A program made the translations under genes and the position numbers. DNA of 64,000 bases from Astropecten irregularis (lineage: Eukaryota > Echinodermata > Asteroidea > Paxillosida > Astropectinidae), in assembly GCA_963971285.1 (NCBI GenBank), contig OZ020246.1:26076494-26140493 (forward strand). The letters run 5' to 3'. Below the pieces are notes generated by a model. It made no database searches. It had not been told where the DNA came from and saw only the letters and a program-made list of their open reading frames with translations. Positions 47,401 to 62,400 of the stretch are shown here, piece by piece; position 1 is the stretch's first letter; each line of letters starts with the position of its first letter.

Positions 47401-50400
47401 GTGAAAAAAACAATTCTTGAAAATACTGGATTTTTTCAGTTATTAAGTGCCAATTACATAAAAAACGCGTTGTGTGGGCTATAATGTGCATGTTTTTCGA
47501 CCCCTAATAAAACATAGCAGAAGCGAGTGTTAGAAGAACCCAAAATATTGGGTCTTCTAGCCCCCCCCAAAAAAAAAAAAAAATGGCTCTTCTAGCCCCC
47601 CCCCCCCCCCCAAATTTTGACTCTAGAACCGTGCCTGGTTGGCCCTGTGATGTATCCCCCACAGTAATAACGCGGCAGAGCGTAAATTATTTTGTTGCCA
47701 AACAAAAAGGGGCGGTGACACCGCAGTAATGGCAGATGGTATGTCGTTCTGTCGGATCGGTGTATATTACCACATTCCTTTCATTACTATCAAGCCAATT
47801 GGGATTAATCATTATCAACCTAGAAAAACAATATTTACGTTCAGTTATTGTAACCGTAAAAGAGCACTGATTCCTGTTGCCAGCAGCATCCCGATAGACG
47901 TAGGTTACTGTAGTCTGACCAACTTGGAACATATCATTTGAGTTGTGGGTGTTGGACACCAGCGTCACACTGCCAGAATTATCAGATACGGTAGGATCAG
48001 CCCAAGTCACCTCCCTTCCACCACTTCCAAAATCAATTGTGAAAGCTGAATTGGCTGGGCATACAACCACAGGTGGCACTCCATCAACTAATGAAAGAAG
48101 GAGGAAAAAGAAAGTAAGGTTTGAAGTTTTGCATGGTGGAGACACTAGAGAGAGTAAGGCTTGCGGTGACACCATGTATAAGGACGACTAGAGCACACTA
48201 GTCGAAACATCGAGAATCCACTCTCATCGGTCCTTTTCAGGACCACACATCTTTCTAAAAGAGATATTTATACATGGTGTCACCGCAAGCCTTACTCTCT
48301 CGAGGAAAAAGGAAATGGATAACTTCAAAAGTACTTATCAAATTTAAAGTAAATAAAATTGTGAAAGATTCAGAAATTTTCAGTGAATTTTTCAGTGACT
48401 TCTTCAGTGAAAAGAGCAAAGGGTTCATTTTATAAGACTGAATTATGGTTTTATGTTTGTCACACATCAGAGAGTTCTTTTTGAAGGGTGGGAGAAATGC
48501 CAAAAGACTAATACTGTATGCTGAGAAAAATTATGTCAAATCAACCAATCCATGCTGTGTATCCCCACCGTAATAGTGTGAAGGAGCGTAAATTCTTTTG
48601 TTGCCACACAAAAGACGCGCAGGGACACCGCAGTAATGACAGATGGGATGTAAATGTACAAACAAACATTTGAAAAAAGGGGAATTTGAGACCATGTAAT
48701 TTAAAGAAAACTTACCAACTGTCACAGTAAATGTACAGGAATTTGAATTGCCAGATTGATCAGTTGCTCTGTAAGTAATACTATAAGATCCAAAGGTGAA
48801 GAAGGAACCAGGTATTTGCTGTGCATTGGAGGTCAGGACAACAGTTGGAGGAATTCCGGTGTTGTCAGCAGCTGTTGGTGAATTCCAAAACACTGTTGCT
48901 CCATTTTGATTGCCAGTTGTGATTTGCTGAAAAACGTTGTCCGGGCAGGTAATTGTTGGTGGCACACCATCGCCTGAAAACAAAATTCATAAGATATGAA
49001 GTCAGCACATAATGGAACAAGACAAAGTTACCACCCCAAGTCAACAACTCAAGAAATATCATGTAATCCAGAAATTAACAGTGTAAAAATTCAACAGAAA
49101 ATATATAATAATACTTCAATCTTGCAAACACAACAAAGGCATCAATTCAAACATTTCAGTTTCAACAGTTTCACAAATGAGAAACATATGCTATAGTAAA
49201 ACTGTCATTCTAGACATCACAGAGTCAAACCTCAGTTCAGTCCAATTTGATTCATTCTGTCTCTATATTACCAGATTACTTTCATTAATATCAGGGAAAT
49301 TGGGATTAACCATCACTAAACCAAGAAAAACAATATTTACGTTCAGTTATTGAAACCGTAAAAGAGCACTGATTCCTGTTGCCAGCAGCATCCCGGTAGA
49401 CGTAGGTTACTGTAGTCTGACCAACTTGGAATATATCATTTGAGTTGTGGGTGTTGGACACCAGAGTCACACTGCCAGAATTATCAGATACGGTAGGATC
49501 AGCCCAAGTCACCTCCCTTCCACCACTTCCAAAATCAATTGTGAAAGCTGAATTGGCTGGGCATACAACCACGGGTGGCACTCCATCAACTAATGAAAGA
49601 AGGAGGAAAAAGAAAATTCATAACTTCAAAAATATTCATCAAATTTAAGGTCAAATAAATTGTGAAAGATTCAGAAATTAATTTTACTTCTTCAGTGAAA
49701 AGAGCAAAGGGTTCATTTTAAAAGACAGAATTATGGTTTTGTGTTTGTCACACATATGAGAGTTCTTTTTGAAGGGTTGGAGAAATGCCAAAAAACTAAT
49801 CCTGTATGTTGAGAAAAATTATTTCAAATCAAACAATCCTTGCAGTGTATCCCCACAGTAATAATGTGAAGAAGCGTAAATTCTATTGTTGCCACACAAA
49901 AGGCGGGAAGGGACACTGCAGTAATGACGGATGGGATGTTGTGCTGTGGAATTGGTGTTTATTACTGTATTCCTTTCATTAATATTATGGCATTTGGTAT
50001 TAATCATTATCTAAAAAAAGAAAACATAGAAAAATTTCAGTTATTGAAAATGTAAAAAACAAAAATTGGAAAATACACGAATTTGACACCACGTCACTCA
50101 AAGAAAACTTACCAATTGTCACAGTAAATGTACAGGAATTTGAATTGCCAGATTGATCAGTAGCTCTGTAAGTAATACTATAAGATCCAAAGGTGAAGAA
50201 GGAACCAGGTATTTGCTGTGCATTGGAGGTCAGGACAACAGTTGGAGGAATTCCGGTGTTGTCAGCAGCTGTTGGTGAATTCCAAAACACTGTTGCTCCA
50301 TTTTGATTGCCAGTTGTGACTTGCTGAAATACGTTGTCTGGGCAGGTAATTGTTGGTGGCACACCATCGCCTGAAAACAAAATTCATAAGATATGAAGTC

Positions 50401-53400
50401 AGCACATAATGGAACAAGACAAAGTTACCACCCCAAGTCAACAACTCAAGAAATATCATGTAATCCAGAAGTTAACAGTGTGAAAATGCAACAAAAAATA
50501 TATAATAATACTTCAATCTTGCAAACACAACAAAGACATCAATTCAAACATTTCAGTTTCAACTGTTTCACAAATGAGAAACATATGCTATAGTACAACT
50601 GTCATTCCAGACATCGCAGAGTCAAACCTCAGTTCAGTCCAATTTGATTCATTCTGTCTCTATGTTACCACATTACTTTCATTAATATCAGGGAAATTGG
50701 GATTAACCATCACTAAACCAAGAAAAACAATATTTACGTTCAGTTATTGAAACCGTAAAAGAGCACTGATTCCTGTTGCCAGCAGCATCCCGGTAGACGT
50801 AGGTTACTGTAGTCTGACCAACTTGGAACATATCATTCGAGTTGTGGGTGTTGGACACCAGAGTCACACTGCCAGAATTATCAGATACGGTAGGATCAGC
50901 CCAAGTCACCTCCCTTCCACCACTTCCAAAATCAATTGTGAAAGCTGAATTGGCTGGGCATACAACCACGGGTGGCACTCCATCAACTAATGAAAGAAGG
51001 AGGAAAAAGAAAATTCATAACTTCAAAAATATTCATCAAATTTAAGGTCAAATAAATTGTGAAAGATTCAGAAATAAATTTTACTTCTTCAGTGAAAAGA
51101 GCAACGGGTTCATTTTAAAAGACTGAATAATGTTTTCATGTTTGTCACACATAAGATAATTTTTTTGGAAGGGTGGGAGAAAAGCCAAAAGACTTATCCT
51201 GTATGTTGAGAAAAATTATGTCAAATCAACCAATCCATGCTGTGTATCCCCACCGTAATAGTGTGATGGAGCGTAAATTCTTTTGTTGCCACACAAAAGA
51301 CGCGCAGGGACACCGCAGTAATGACAGATGGGATGTAAATGTACAAACAAACATTTGAAAAAAGGGGAATTTGAGACCATGTAATTTAAAGAAAACTTAC
51401 CAACTGTCACAGTAAATGTACAGGAATTTGAATTGCCAGATTGATCAGTTGCTCTGTAAGTAATACTATAAGATCCAAAGGTGAAGAAGGAACCAGGTAT
51501 TTGCTGTGCATTGGAGGTCAGGACAACAGTTGGAGGAATTCCGGTGTTGTCAGCAGCTGTTGGTGAATTCCAAAACACTGTTGCTCCATTTTGATTGCCA
51601 GTTGTGACTTGCTGAAATACGTTGTCCGGGCAGGTAATTGTTGGTGGCACACCATCGCCTGAAAACAAAATTCATAAGATATGAAGTCAGCACATAATGG
51701 AACAAGACAAAGTTACCACCCCAAGTCAACAACTCAAGAAATATCATGTAATCCAGAAGTTAACAGTGTGAAAATGCAACACAAAATATATAATAATACT
51801 TCAATCTTGCAAACACAACAAAGACATCAATTCAAACATTTCAGTTTCAACTGTTTCACAAATGAGAAACATATGCTATAGTACAACTGTCATTCTAGAC
51901 ATCGCAGAGTCAAACCTCAGTTCAGTCCAATTTGATTCATTCTGTCTCTATATTACCACATTACTTTCATTAATATCAGGGAAATTGGGATTAACCATCA
52001 CTAAACCAAGAAAAACAATATTTACGTTCAGTTATTGAAACCGTAAAAGAACACTGATTCCTGTTGCCAGCAGCATCCCGGTAGACGTAGGTTACTGTAG
52101 TCTGACCAACTTGGAACATATCATTCGAGTTGTGGGTGTTGGACACCAGAGTCACACTGCCAGAATTATCAGATACGGTAGGATCAGCCCAAGTCACCTC
52201 CCTTCCACCACTTCCAAAATCAATTGTGAAAGCTGAATTGGCTGGGCATACAACCACGGGTGGCACTCCATCAACTAATGAAAGAAGGAGGAAAAAGAAA
52301 ATTCATAACTTCAAAAATATTCATCAAATTTAAGGTCAAATAAATTGTGAAAGATTCAGAAATAAATTTTACTTCTTCAGTGAAAAGAGCAAAGGGTTCA
52401 TTTTAAAAGACAGAATTATGGTTTTATGTTTGTCACACATATGAGAGTTCTTTTTGAAGGGTTGGAGAAATGCCAAAAAACTAATCCTGTATGTTGAGAA
52501 AAATTATTTCAAATCAAACAATCCTTGCAGTGTATCCCCACAGTAATAATGTGAAGAAGCGTAAATTCTATTGTTGCCACACAAAAGGCGGGAAGGGACA
52601 CTGCAGTAATGACGGATGGGATGTTGTGCTGTTGAATTGGTGTTTATTACTGTATTCCTTTCATTAATATTGGGGCATTTGGTATTAATCATTATCTAAA
52701 AAAAGAAAACATAGAAAAATTTCAGTTATTGAAAATGTAAAAAACAAAAATTGGAAAATACACGAATTTGACACCACGTCACTCAAAGAAATCTTACCAA
52801 TTGTCACAGTAAATGTACAGGAATTTGAATTGCCAGATTGATCAGTTGCTCTGTAAGTAATACTATAAGATCCAAAGGTGAAGAAGGAACCAGGTATTTG
52901 CTGTGCATTGGAGGTCAGGACAACAGTTGGAGGAATTCCGGTGTTGTCAGCAGCTGTTGGTGAATTCCAAAACACTGTTGCTCCATTTTGATTGCCAGTT
53001 GTGACTTGCTGAAATACGTTGTCCGGGCAGGTAATTGTTGGTGGCACACCATCGCCTGAAAACAAAATTCATAAGATATGAAGTCAGCACATAATGGAAC
53101 AAGACAAAGTTACCACCCCAAGTCAACAACTCAAGAAATATCATGTAATCCAGAAGTTAACAGTGTGAAAATACAACACAAAATATATAATAATACTTCA
53201 ATCTTGCAAACACAACAAAGACATCAATTCAAACATTTCAGTTTCAACTGTTTCACAAATGAGAAACATATGCTATAGTACAACTGTCATTCCAGACATC
53301 GCAGAGTCAAACCTCAGTTCAGTCCAATTTGATTCATTCTGTCTCTATATTACCACATTACTTTCATTAAAATCAGGAAAATTGGGATGAACTATCACTG

Positions 53401-56400
53401 AAACAAGAAAAACAATATTTACGTTCAGTTATTGAAACCGTAAAAGAGCACTGATTCCTGTTGCCAGCAGCATCCCGGTAGACGTAGGTTACTGTAGTCT
53501 GACCAACTTGGAACATATCATTCGAGTTGTGGGTGTTGGACACCAGAGTCACACTGCCAGAATTATCAGATACGGTAGGATCAGCCCAAGTCACCTCCCT
53601 TCCACCACTTCCAAAATCAATTGTGAAAGCTGAATTGGCTGGGCATACAACCACGGGTGGCACTCCATCAACTAATGAAAGAAGGAGGAAAAAGAAAATT
53701 CATAACTTCAAAAATATTCATCAAATTTAAGGTCAAATAAATTGTGAAAGATTCAGAAATTAATTTTACTTCTTCAGTGAAAAGAGCAAAGGGTTCATTT
53801 TAAAAGACAGAATTATGGTTTTATGTTTGTCACACATATGAGAGTTCTTTTTGAAGGGTTGGAGAAATGCCAAAAAACTAATCCTGTATGTTGAGAAAAA
53901 TTATTTCAAATCAAACAATCCTTGCAGTGTATCCCCACAGTAATAATGTGAAGAAGCGTAAATTCTATTGTTGCCACACAAAAGGCGGGAAGGGACACTG
54001 CAGTAATGACGGATGGGATGTTGTGCTGTTGAATTGGTGTTTATTACTGTATTCCTTTCATTAATATTGGGGCATTTGGTATTAATCATTATCTAAAAAA
54101 AGAAAACATAGAAAAATTTCAGTTATTGAAAATGTAAAAAACAAAAATTGGAAAATACACGAATTTGACACCACGTCACTCAAAGAAATCTTACCAATTG
54201 TCACAGTAAATGTACAGGAATTTGAATTGCCAGATTGATCAGTTGCTCTGTAAGTAATACTATAAGATCCAAAGGTGAAGAAGGAACCAGGTATTTGCTG
54301 TGCATTGGAGGTCAGGACAACAGTTGGAGGAATTCCGGTGTTGTCAGCAGCTGTTGGTGAATTCCAAAACACTGTTGCTCCATTTTGATTGCCAGTTGTG
54401 ACTTGCTGAAATACGTTGTCCGGGCAGGTAATTGTTGGTGGCACACCATCGCCTGAAAACAAAATTCATAAGATATGAAGTCAGCACATAATGGAACAAG
54501 ACAAAGTTACCACCCCAAGTCAACAACTCAAGAAATATCATGTAATCCAGAAGTTAACAGTGTGAAAATACAACACAAAATATATAATAATACTTCAATC
54601 TTGCAAACACAACAAAGACATCAATTCAAACATTTCAGTTTCAACTGTTTCACAAATGAGAAACATATGCTATAGTACAACTGTCATTCCAGACATCGCA
54701 GAGTCAAACCTCAGTTCAGTCCAATTTGATTCATTCTGTCTCTATATTACCACATTACTTTCATTAAAATCAGGAAAATTGGGATGAACTATCACTGAAA
54801 CAAGAAAAACAATATTTACGTTCAGTTATTGAAACCGTAAAAGAGCACTGATTCCTGTTGCCAGCAGCATCCCGGTAGACGTAGGTTACTGTAGTCTGAC
54901 CAACTTGGAACATATCATTCGAGTTGTGGGTGTTGGACACCAGAGTCACACTGCCAGAATTATCAGATACGGTAGGATCAGCCCAAGTCACCTCCCTTCC
55001 ACCACTTCCAAAATCAATTGTGAAAGCTGAATTGGCTGGGCATACAACCACGGGTGGCACTCCATCAACTAATGAAAGAAGGAGGAAAAAGACAATTCAT
55101 AACTTCAAAAATATTCATCAAATTTAAGGTCAAATAAATTGTGAAAGATTCAGAAATTAATTTTACTTCTTCAGTGAAAAGAGCAAAGGGTTCATTTTAA
55201 AAGACAGAATTATGGTTTTATGTTTGTCACACATATGAGAGTTCTTTTTGAAGGGTTGGAGAAATGCCAAAAAACTAATCCTGTATGTTGAGAAAAATTA
55301 TTTCAAATCAAACAATCCTTGCAGTGTATCCCCACAGTAATAATGTGAAGAAGCGTAAATTCTATTGTTGCCACACAAAAGGCGGGAAGGGACACTGCAG
55401 TTATGACGGATGGGATGTTGTGCTGTTGAATTGGTGTTTATTACTGTATTCCTTTCATTAATATTGGGGCATTTGGTATTAATCATTATCTAAAAAAAGA
55501 AAACATAGAAAAATTTCAGTTATTGAAAATGTAAAAAACAAAAATTGGAAAATACACGAATTTGACACCACGTCACTCAAAGAAAACTTACCAATTGTCA
55601 CAGTAAATGTACAGGAATTTGAATTGCCAGATTGATCAGTAGCTCTGTAAGTAATACTATAAGATCCAAAGGTGAAGAAGGAACCAGATCCTTGCTGTGC
55701 ATTGGAGGTCAGGACAACAGTTGGAGGAATTCCGGTGTTGTCAGCAGCTGTTGGTGAATTCCAAGTCACTGTTGCTCCATTTTGATTGCCAGTTGTGACT
55801 TGCTGAAATACGTTGTCCGGGCAGGCAATTGTTGGTGGCACACCATCGCCTGAAAACAAAATTCATCATATATGAAGTCAGATATGAAACATTTGCTATA
55901 GTACAACTGTCATTCTAGACATTGCAGAGTCAAACCTCAGTCCAGTCCAATTTGATTCATTCTGTATCTATATTGCCACATTACTTTCATTAGTATCAGG
56001 GAAATTGGGATGAACCATCAATGAACCAAGAAAAACAATATTTACGTTCAGTTATTGTAACCGTAAAAGAGCACTGATTCCTGTTGCCAGCAGCATCCCG
56101 ATAGACGTAGGTTACTGTAGTCTGACCAACTTGGAACATATCATTCGAGTTGCGGGTGTTGGACACCAGAGTCACACTGCCAGAATTATCAGATACGGTA
56201 GGATCAGGCCAAGTCACCTCCCTTCCACCACTCCCAAAATCAATTGTGAAAGCTAAATTGGCTGGGCATACAACCACGGGTGGCACTCCATCAACTAAAG
56301 AAAGAAGGAGGAAAAAGAAAATTGATAACTTCAAAGGTACTTATAAAAAAAAAGTAAATAAAATCGTGAAAGATTCAGGAGTTCATCTTACTTCTTCAGT

Positions 56401-59400
56401 GAAAAGAGCAACGGGTTCATTTTAAAAGACTGAATAATGTGTTCATGTTTGTCACACATAAGAGAATTTTTTTGGAAGGGTGGGAGAAAAGCCAAAAGAC
56501 TTATCCTGTATGTTGAGAAAAATTATGTCAAATCAACCAATCCATGCTGTGTATCCCCACCGTAATAGTGTGATGGAGCGTAAATTCTTTTGTTGCCACA
56601 CAAAAGACGCGCAGGGACACCGCAGTAATGACAGATGGGATGTAAATGTACAAACAAACATTTGAAAAAAGGGGGATTTGAGACCATGTAATTTAAAGAA
56701 AACTTACCAACTGTCACAGTAAATGTACAGGAATTTGAATTGCCAGATTGATCAGTTGCTCTGTAAGTAATACTATAAGATCCAAAGGTGAAGAAGGAAC
56801 CAGGTATTTGCTGTGCATTGGAGGTCAGGACAACAGTTGGAGGAATTCCGGTGTTGTCAGCAGCTGTTGGTGAATTCCAAAACACTGTTGCTCCATTTTG
56901 ATTGCCAGTTGTGACTTGCTGAAATACGTTGTCCGGGCAGGCAATTGTTGGTGGCACACCATCGCCTGAAAACAAAATTCATCATATATGAAGTCAGATA
57001 TGAAACATTTGCTATAGTACAACTGTCATTCTAGACATTGCAGAGTCAAACCTCAGTCCAGTCCAATTTGATTCATTCTGTATCTATATTGCCACATTAC
57101 TTTCATTAGTATCAGGGAAATTGGGATGAACCATCAATGAACCAAGAAAAACAATATTTACGTTCAGTTATTGTAACCGTAAAAGAGCACTGATTCCTGT
57201 TGCCAGCAGCATCCCGATAGACGTAGGTTACTGTAGTCTGACCAACTTGGAACATATCATTCGAGTTGCGGGTGTTGGACACCAGAGTCACACTGCCAGA
57301 ATTATCAGATACGGTAGGATCAGGCCAAGTCACCTCCCTTCCACCACTCCCAAAATCAATTGTGAAAGCTAAATTGGCTGGGCATACAACCACGGGTGGC
57401 ACTCCATCAACTAAAGAAAGAAGGAGGAAAAAGAAAATTGATAACTTCAAAGGTACTTATAAAAAAAAAGTAAATAAAATCGTGAAAGATTCAGGAGTTC
57501 ATCTTACTTCTTCAGTGAAAAGAGCAACGGGTTCATTTTAAAAGACTGAATAATGTGTTCATGTTTGTCACACATAAGAGAATTTTTTTGGAAGGGTGGG
57601 AGAAAAGCCAAAAGACTTATCCTGTATGTTGAGAAAAATTATGTCAAATCAACCAATCCATGCTGTGTATCCCCACCGTAATAGTGTGATGGAGCGTAAA
57701 TTCTTTTGTTGCCACACAAAAGACGCGCAGGGACACCGCAGTAATGACAGATGGGATGTAAATGTACAAACAAACATTTGAAAAAAGGGGGATTTGAGAC
57801 CATGTAATTTAAAGAAAACTTACCAACTGTCACAGTAAATGTACAGGAATTTGAATTGCCAGATTGATCAGTTGCTCTGTAAGTAATACTATAAGATCCA
57901 AAGGTGAAGAAGGAACCAGGTATTTGCTGTGCATTGGAGGTCAGGACAACAGTTGGAGGAATTCCGGTGTTGTCAGCAGCTGTTGGTGAATTCCAAAACA
58001 CTGTTGCTCCATTTTGATTGCCAGTTGTGACTTGCTGAAATACGTTGTCCGGGCAGGTAATTGTTGGTGGCACACCATCGCCTGAAAACAAAATTCATAA
58101 GATATGAAGTCAGCACATAATGGAACAAGACAAAGTTACCACCCCAAGTCAACAACTCAAGAAATATCATGTAATCCAGAAGTTAACAGTGTGAAAATGC
58201 AACACAAAATATATAATAATACTTCAATCTTGCAAACACAACAAAGACATCAATTCAAACATTTCAGTTTCAACTGTTTCACAAATGAGAAACATATGCT
58301 ATAGTACAACTGTCATTCCAGACATCGCAGAGTCAAACCTCAGTTCAGTCCAATTTGATTCATTCTGTCTCTATATTACCACATTACTTTCATTAATATC
58401 AGGGAAATTGGGATTAACCATCACTGAAACAAGAAAAACAATATTTACGTTCAGTTATTGAAACCGTAAAAGAACACTGATTCCTGTTGCCAGCAGCATC
58501 CCGGTAGACGTAGGTTACTGTAGTCTGACCAACTTGGAACATATCATTCGAGTTGTGGGTGTTGGACACCAGAGTCACACTGCCAGAATTATCAGATACG
58601 GTAGGATCAGCCCAAGTCACCTCCCTTCCACCACTTCCAAAATCAATTGTGAAAGCTGAATTGGCTGGGCATACAACCACGGGTGGCACTCCATCAACTA
58701 ATGAAAGAAGGAGGAAAAAGAAAATTCATAACTTCAAAAATATTCATCAAATTTAAGGTCAAATAAATTGTGAAAGATTCAGAAATTAATTTTACTTCTT
58801 CAGTGAAAAGAGCAAAGGGTTCATTTTAAAAGACAGAATTATGGTTTTATGTTTGTCACACATATGAGAGTTCTTTTTGAAGGGTTGGAGAAATGCCAAA
58901 AAACTAATCCTGTATGTTGAGAAAAATTATTTCAAATCAAACAATCCTTGCAGTGTATCCCCACAGTAATAATGTGAAGAAGCGTAAATTCTATTGTTGC
59001 CACACAAAAGGCGGGAAGGGACACTGCAGTAATGACGGATGGGATGTTGTGCTGTTGAATTGGTGTTTATTACTGCATTCCTTTCATACATATTAGGGCA
59101 ATTGGTATTAATCATTATCTAACAAAGAAAACATAAAAAAAAATCAGTTATTGAAAATGTAAAAAACAAAAATTGGAAAATACACGAATTTGACACCACG
59201 TCACTCAAAGAAAACTTACCAATTGTCACAGTAAATGTACAGGAATTTGAATTGCCAGATTGATCAGTAGCTCTGTAAGTAATACTATAAGATCCAAAGG
59301 TGAAGAAGGAACCAGATCCTTGCTGTGCATTGGAGGTCAGAACAACAGTTGGAGGAATTCCGGTGTTGTCAGCAGCTGTTGGTGAATTCCAAGTCACTGT

Positions 59401-62400
59401 TGCTCCATTTTGATTGCCAGTTGTGACTTGCTGAAATACGTTGTCCGGGCAGGCAATTGTTGGTGGCACACCATCGCCTGAAAACAAAATTCATCATATA
59501 TGAAGTCAGATATGAAACATTTGCTATAGTACAACTGTCATTCTAGACATTGCAGAGTCAAACCTCAGTCCAGTCCAATTTGATTCATTCTGTCTCTATA
59601 TTACCACATTACTTTCATTAGTATCAGGGAAATTGGGATGAACCATCAATGAACCAAGAAAAACAATATTTACGTTCAGTTATTGTAACCGTAAAAGAGC
59701 ACTGATTCCTGTTGCCAGCAGCATCCCGATAGACGTAGGTTACTGTAGTCTGACCAACTTGGAACATATCATTCGAGTTGCGGGTGTTGGACACCAGAGT
59801 CACACTGCCAGAATTATCAGATACGGTAGGATCAGGCCAAGTCACCTCCCTTCCACCACTCCCAAAATCAATTGTGAAAGCTAAATTGGCTGGGCATACA
59901 ACCACAGGTGGCACTCCATCAACTAAAGAAAGAAGGAGGAAAAAGAAAATTGATAACTTCAAAGGTACTTATAAAAAAAAAGTAAATAAAATCGTGAAAG
60001 ATTCAGGAGTTCATCTTACTTCTTCAGTGAAAAGAGCAACGGGTTCATTTTAAAAGACTGAATAATGTGTTCATGTTTGTCACACATAAGAGAATTTTTT
60101 TGGAAGGGTGGGAGAAAAGCCAAAAGACTTATCCTGTATGTTGAGAAAAATTATGTCAAATCAACCAATCCATGCTGTGTATCCCCACCGTAATAGTGTG
60201 AAGGAGCGTAAGTTCTTTTGTTGCCACACAAAAGACGCGCAGGGACACCGCAGTAATGACAGATGGGATGTAAATGTACAAACAAACATTTGAAAAAAGG
60301 GGGATTTGAGACCATGTAATTTAAAGAAAACTTACCAACTGTCACAGTAAATGTACAGGAATTTGAATTGCCAGATTGATCAGTAGCTCTGTAAGTAATA
60401 CTATAAGATCCAAAGGTGAAGAAGGAACCCGGTCCTTGCTGTGCATTGGATGTCAGGACAACAGTTGGAGGAATTCCGGTGTTGTCAGCAGCTGTTGGTG
60501 AATTCCAAAACACTGTTGCTCCATTTTGATTGCCAGTTGTGACTTGCTGAAATACGTTGTCCGGGCAGGTAATTGTTGGTGGCACACCATCGCCTGAAAA
60601 CAAAATTCATAAGATATGAAGTCAGCACATAATGGAACAAGACAAAGTTACCACCCCAAGTCAACAACTCAAGAAATATCATGTAATCCAGAAGTTAACA
60701 GTGTGAAAATGCAACACAAAATATATAATAATACTTCAATCTTGCAAACACAACAAAGACATCAATTCAAACATTTCAGTTTCAACTGTTTCACAAATGA
60801 GAAACATATGCTATAGTACAACTGTCATTCCAGACATCGCAGAGTCAAACCTCAGTTCAGTCCAATTTGATTCATTCTGTCTCTATATTACCACATTACT
60901 TTCATTAATATCAGGGAAATTGGGATTAACCATCACTGAAACAAGAAAAACAATATTTACGTTCAGTTATTGAAACCGTAAAAGAACACTGATTCCTGTT
61001 GCCAGCAGCATCCCGGTAGACGTAGGTTACTGTAGTCTGACCAACTTGGAACATATCATTCGAGTTGTGGGTGTTGGACACCAGAGTCACACTGCCAGAA
61101 TTATCAGATACGGTAGGATCAGCCCAAGTCACCTCCCTTCCACCACTTCCAAAATCAATTGTGAAAGCTGAATTGGCTGGGCACACAACCACGGGTGGCA
61201 CTCCATCAACTAATGAAAGAAGGAGGAAAAAGACAATTCATAACTTCAAAAATATTCATCAAATTTAAGGTCAAATAAATTGTGAAAGATTCAGAAATTA
61301 ATTTTACTTCTTCAGTGAAAAGAGCAAAGGGTTCATTTTAAAAGACAGAATTATGGTTTTATGTTTGTCACACATATGAGAGTTCTTTTTGAAGGGTTGG
61401 AGAAATGCCAAAAAACTAATCCTGTATGTTGAGAAAAATTATTTCAAATCAAACAATCCTTGCAGTGTATCCCCACAGTAATAATGTGAAGAAGCGTAAA
61501 TTCTATTGTTGCCACACAAAAGGCGGGTAGGTACACTGCAGTAATGACGGATGGGATGTTGTGCTGTTGAATTGGTGTTTATTACTGCATTCCTTTCATA
61601 CATATTAGGGCAATTGGTATTAATCATTATCTAACAAAGAAAACATTAAAAACAATCAGTTATTGAAAATGTAAAAAACAAAAATTGGAAAATACACGAA
61701 TTTGACACCACGTCACTCAAAGAAAACTTACCAATTGTCACAGTAAATGTACAGGAATTTGAATTGCCAGATTGATCAGTAGCTCTGTAAGTAATACTAT
61801 AAGATCCAAAGGTGAAGAAGGAACCAGATCCTTGCTGTGCATTGGAGGTCAGGACAACAGTTGGAGGAATTCCGGTGTTGTCAGCAGCTGTTGGTGAATT
61901 CCAAGTCACTGTTGCTCCATTTTGATTGCCAGTTGTGACTTGCTGAAATACGTTGTCCGGGCAGGCAATTGTTGGTGGCACACCATCGCCTGAAAACAAA
62001 ATTCATCATATATGAAGTCAGATATGAAACATTTGCTATAGTACAACTGTCATTCTAGACATTGCAGAGTCAAACCTCAGTCCAGTCCAATTTGATTCAT
62101 TCTGTCTCTATATTACCACATTACTTTCATTAGTATCAGGGAAATTGGGATGAACCATCAATGAACCAAGAAAAACAATATTTACGTTCAGTTATTGTAA
62201 CCGTAAAAGAGCACTGATTCCTGTTGCCAGCAGCATCCCGATAGACGTAGGTTACTGTAGTCTGACCAACTTGGAACATATCATTCGAGTTGCGGGTGTT
62301 GGACACCAGAGTCACACTGCCAGAATTATCAGATACGGTAGGATCAGGCCAAGTCACCTCCCTTCCACCACTCCCAAAATCAATTGTGAAAGCTAAATTG

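Noticed and set aside
48865-49062. Recurring 65-codon minus-strand frame overlapping each A exon
   Set aside because: It is an alternative frame of the A exon and its upstream intron, repeated because the array is repeated; the HYR frame is the conserved one.
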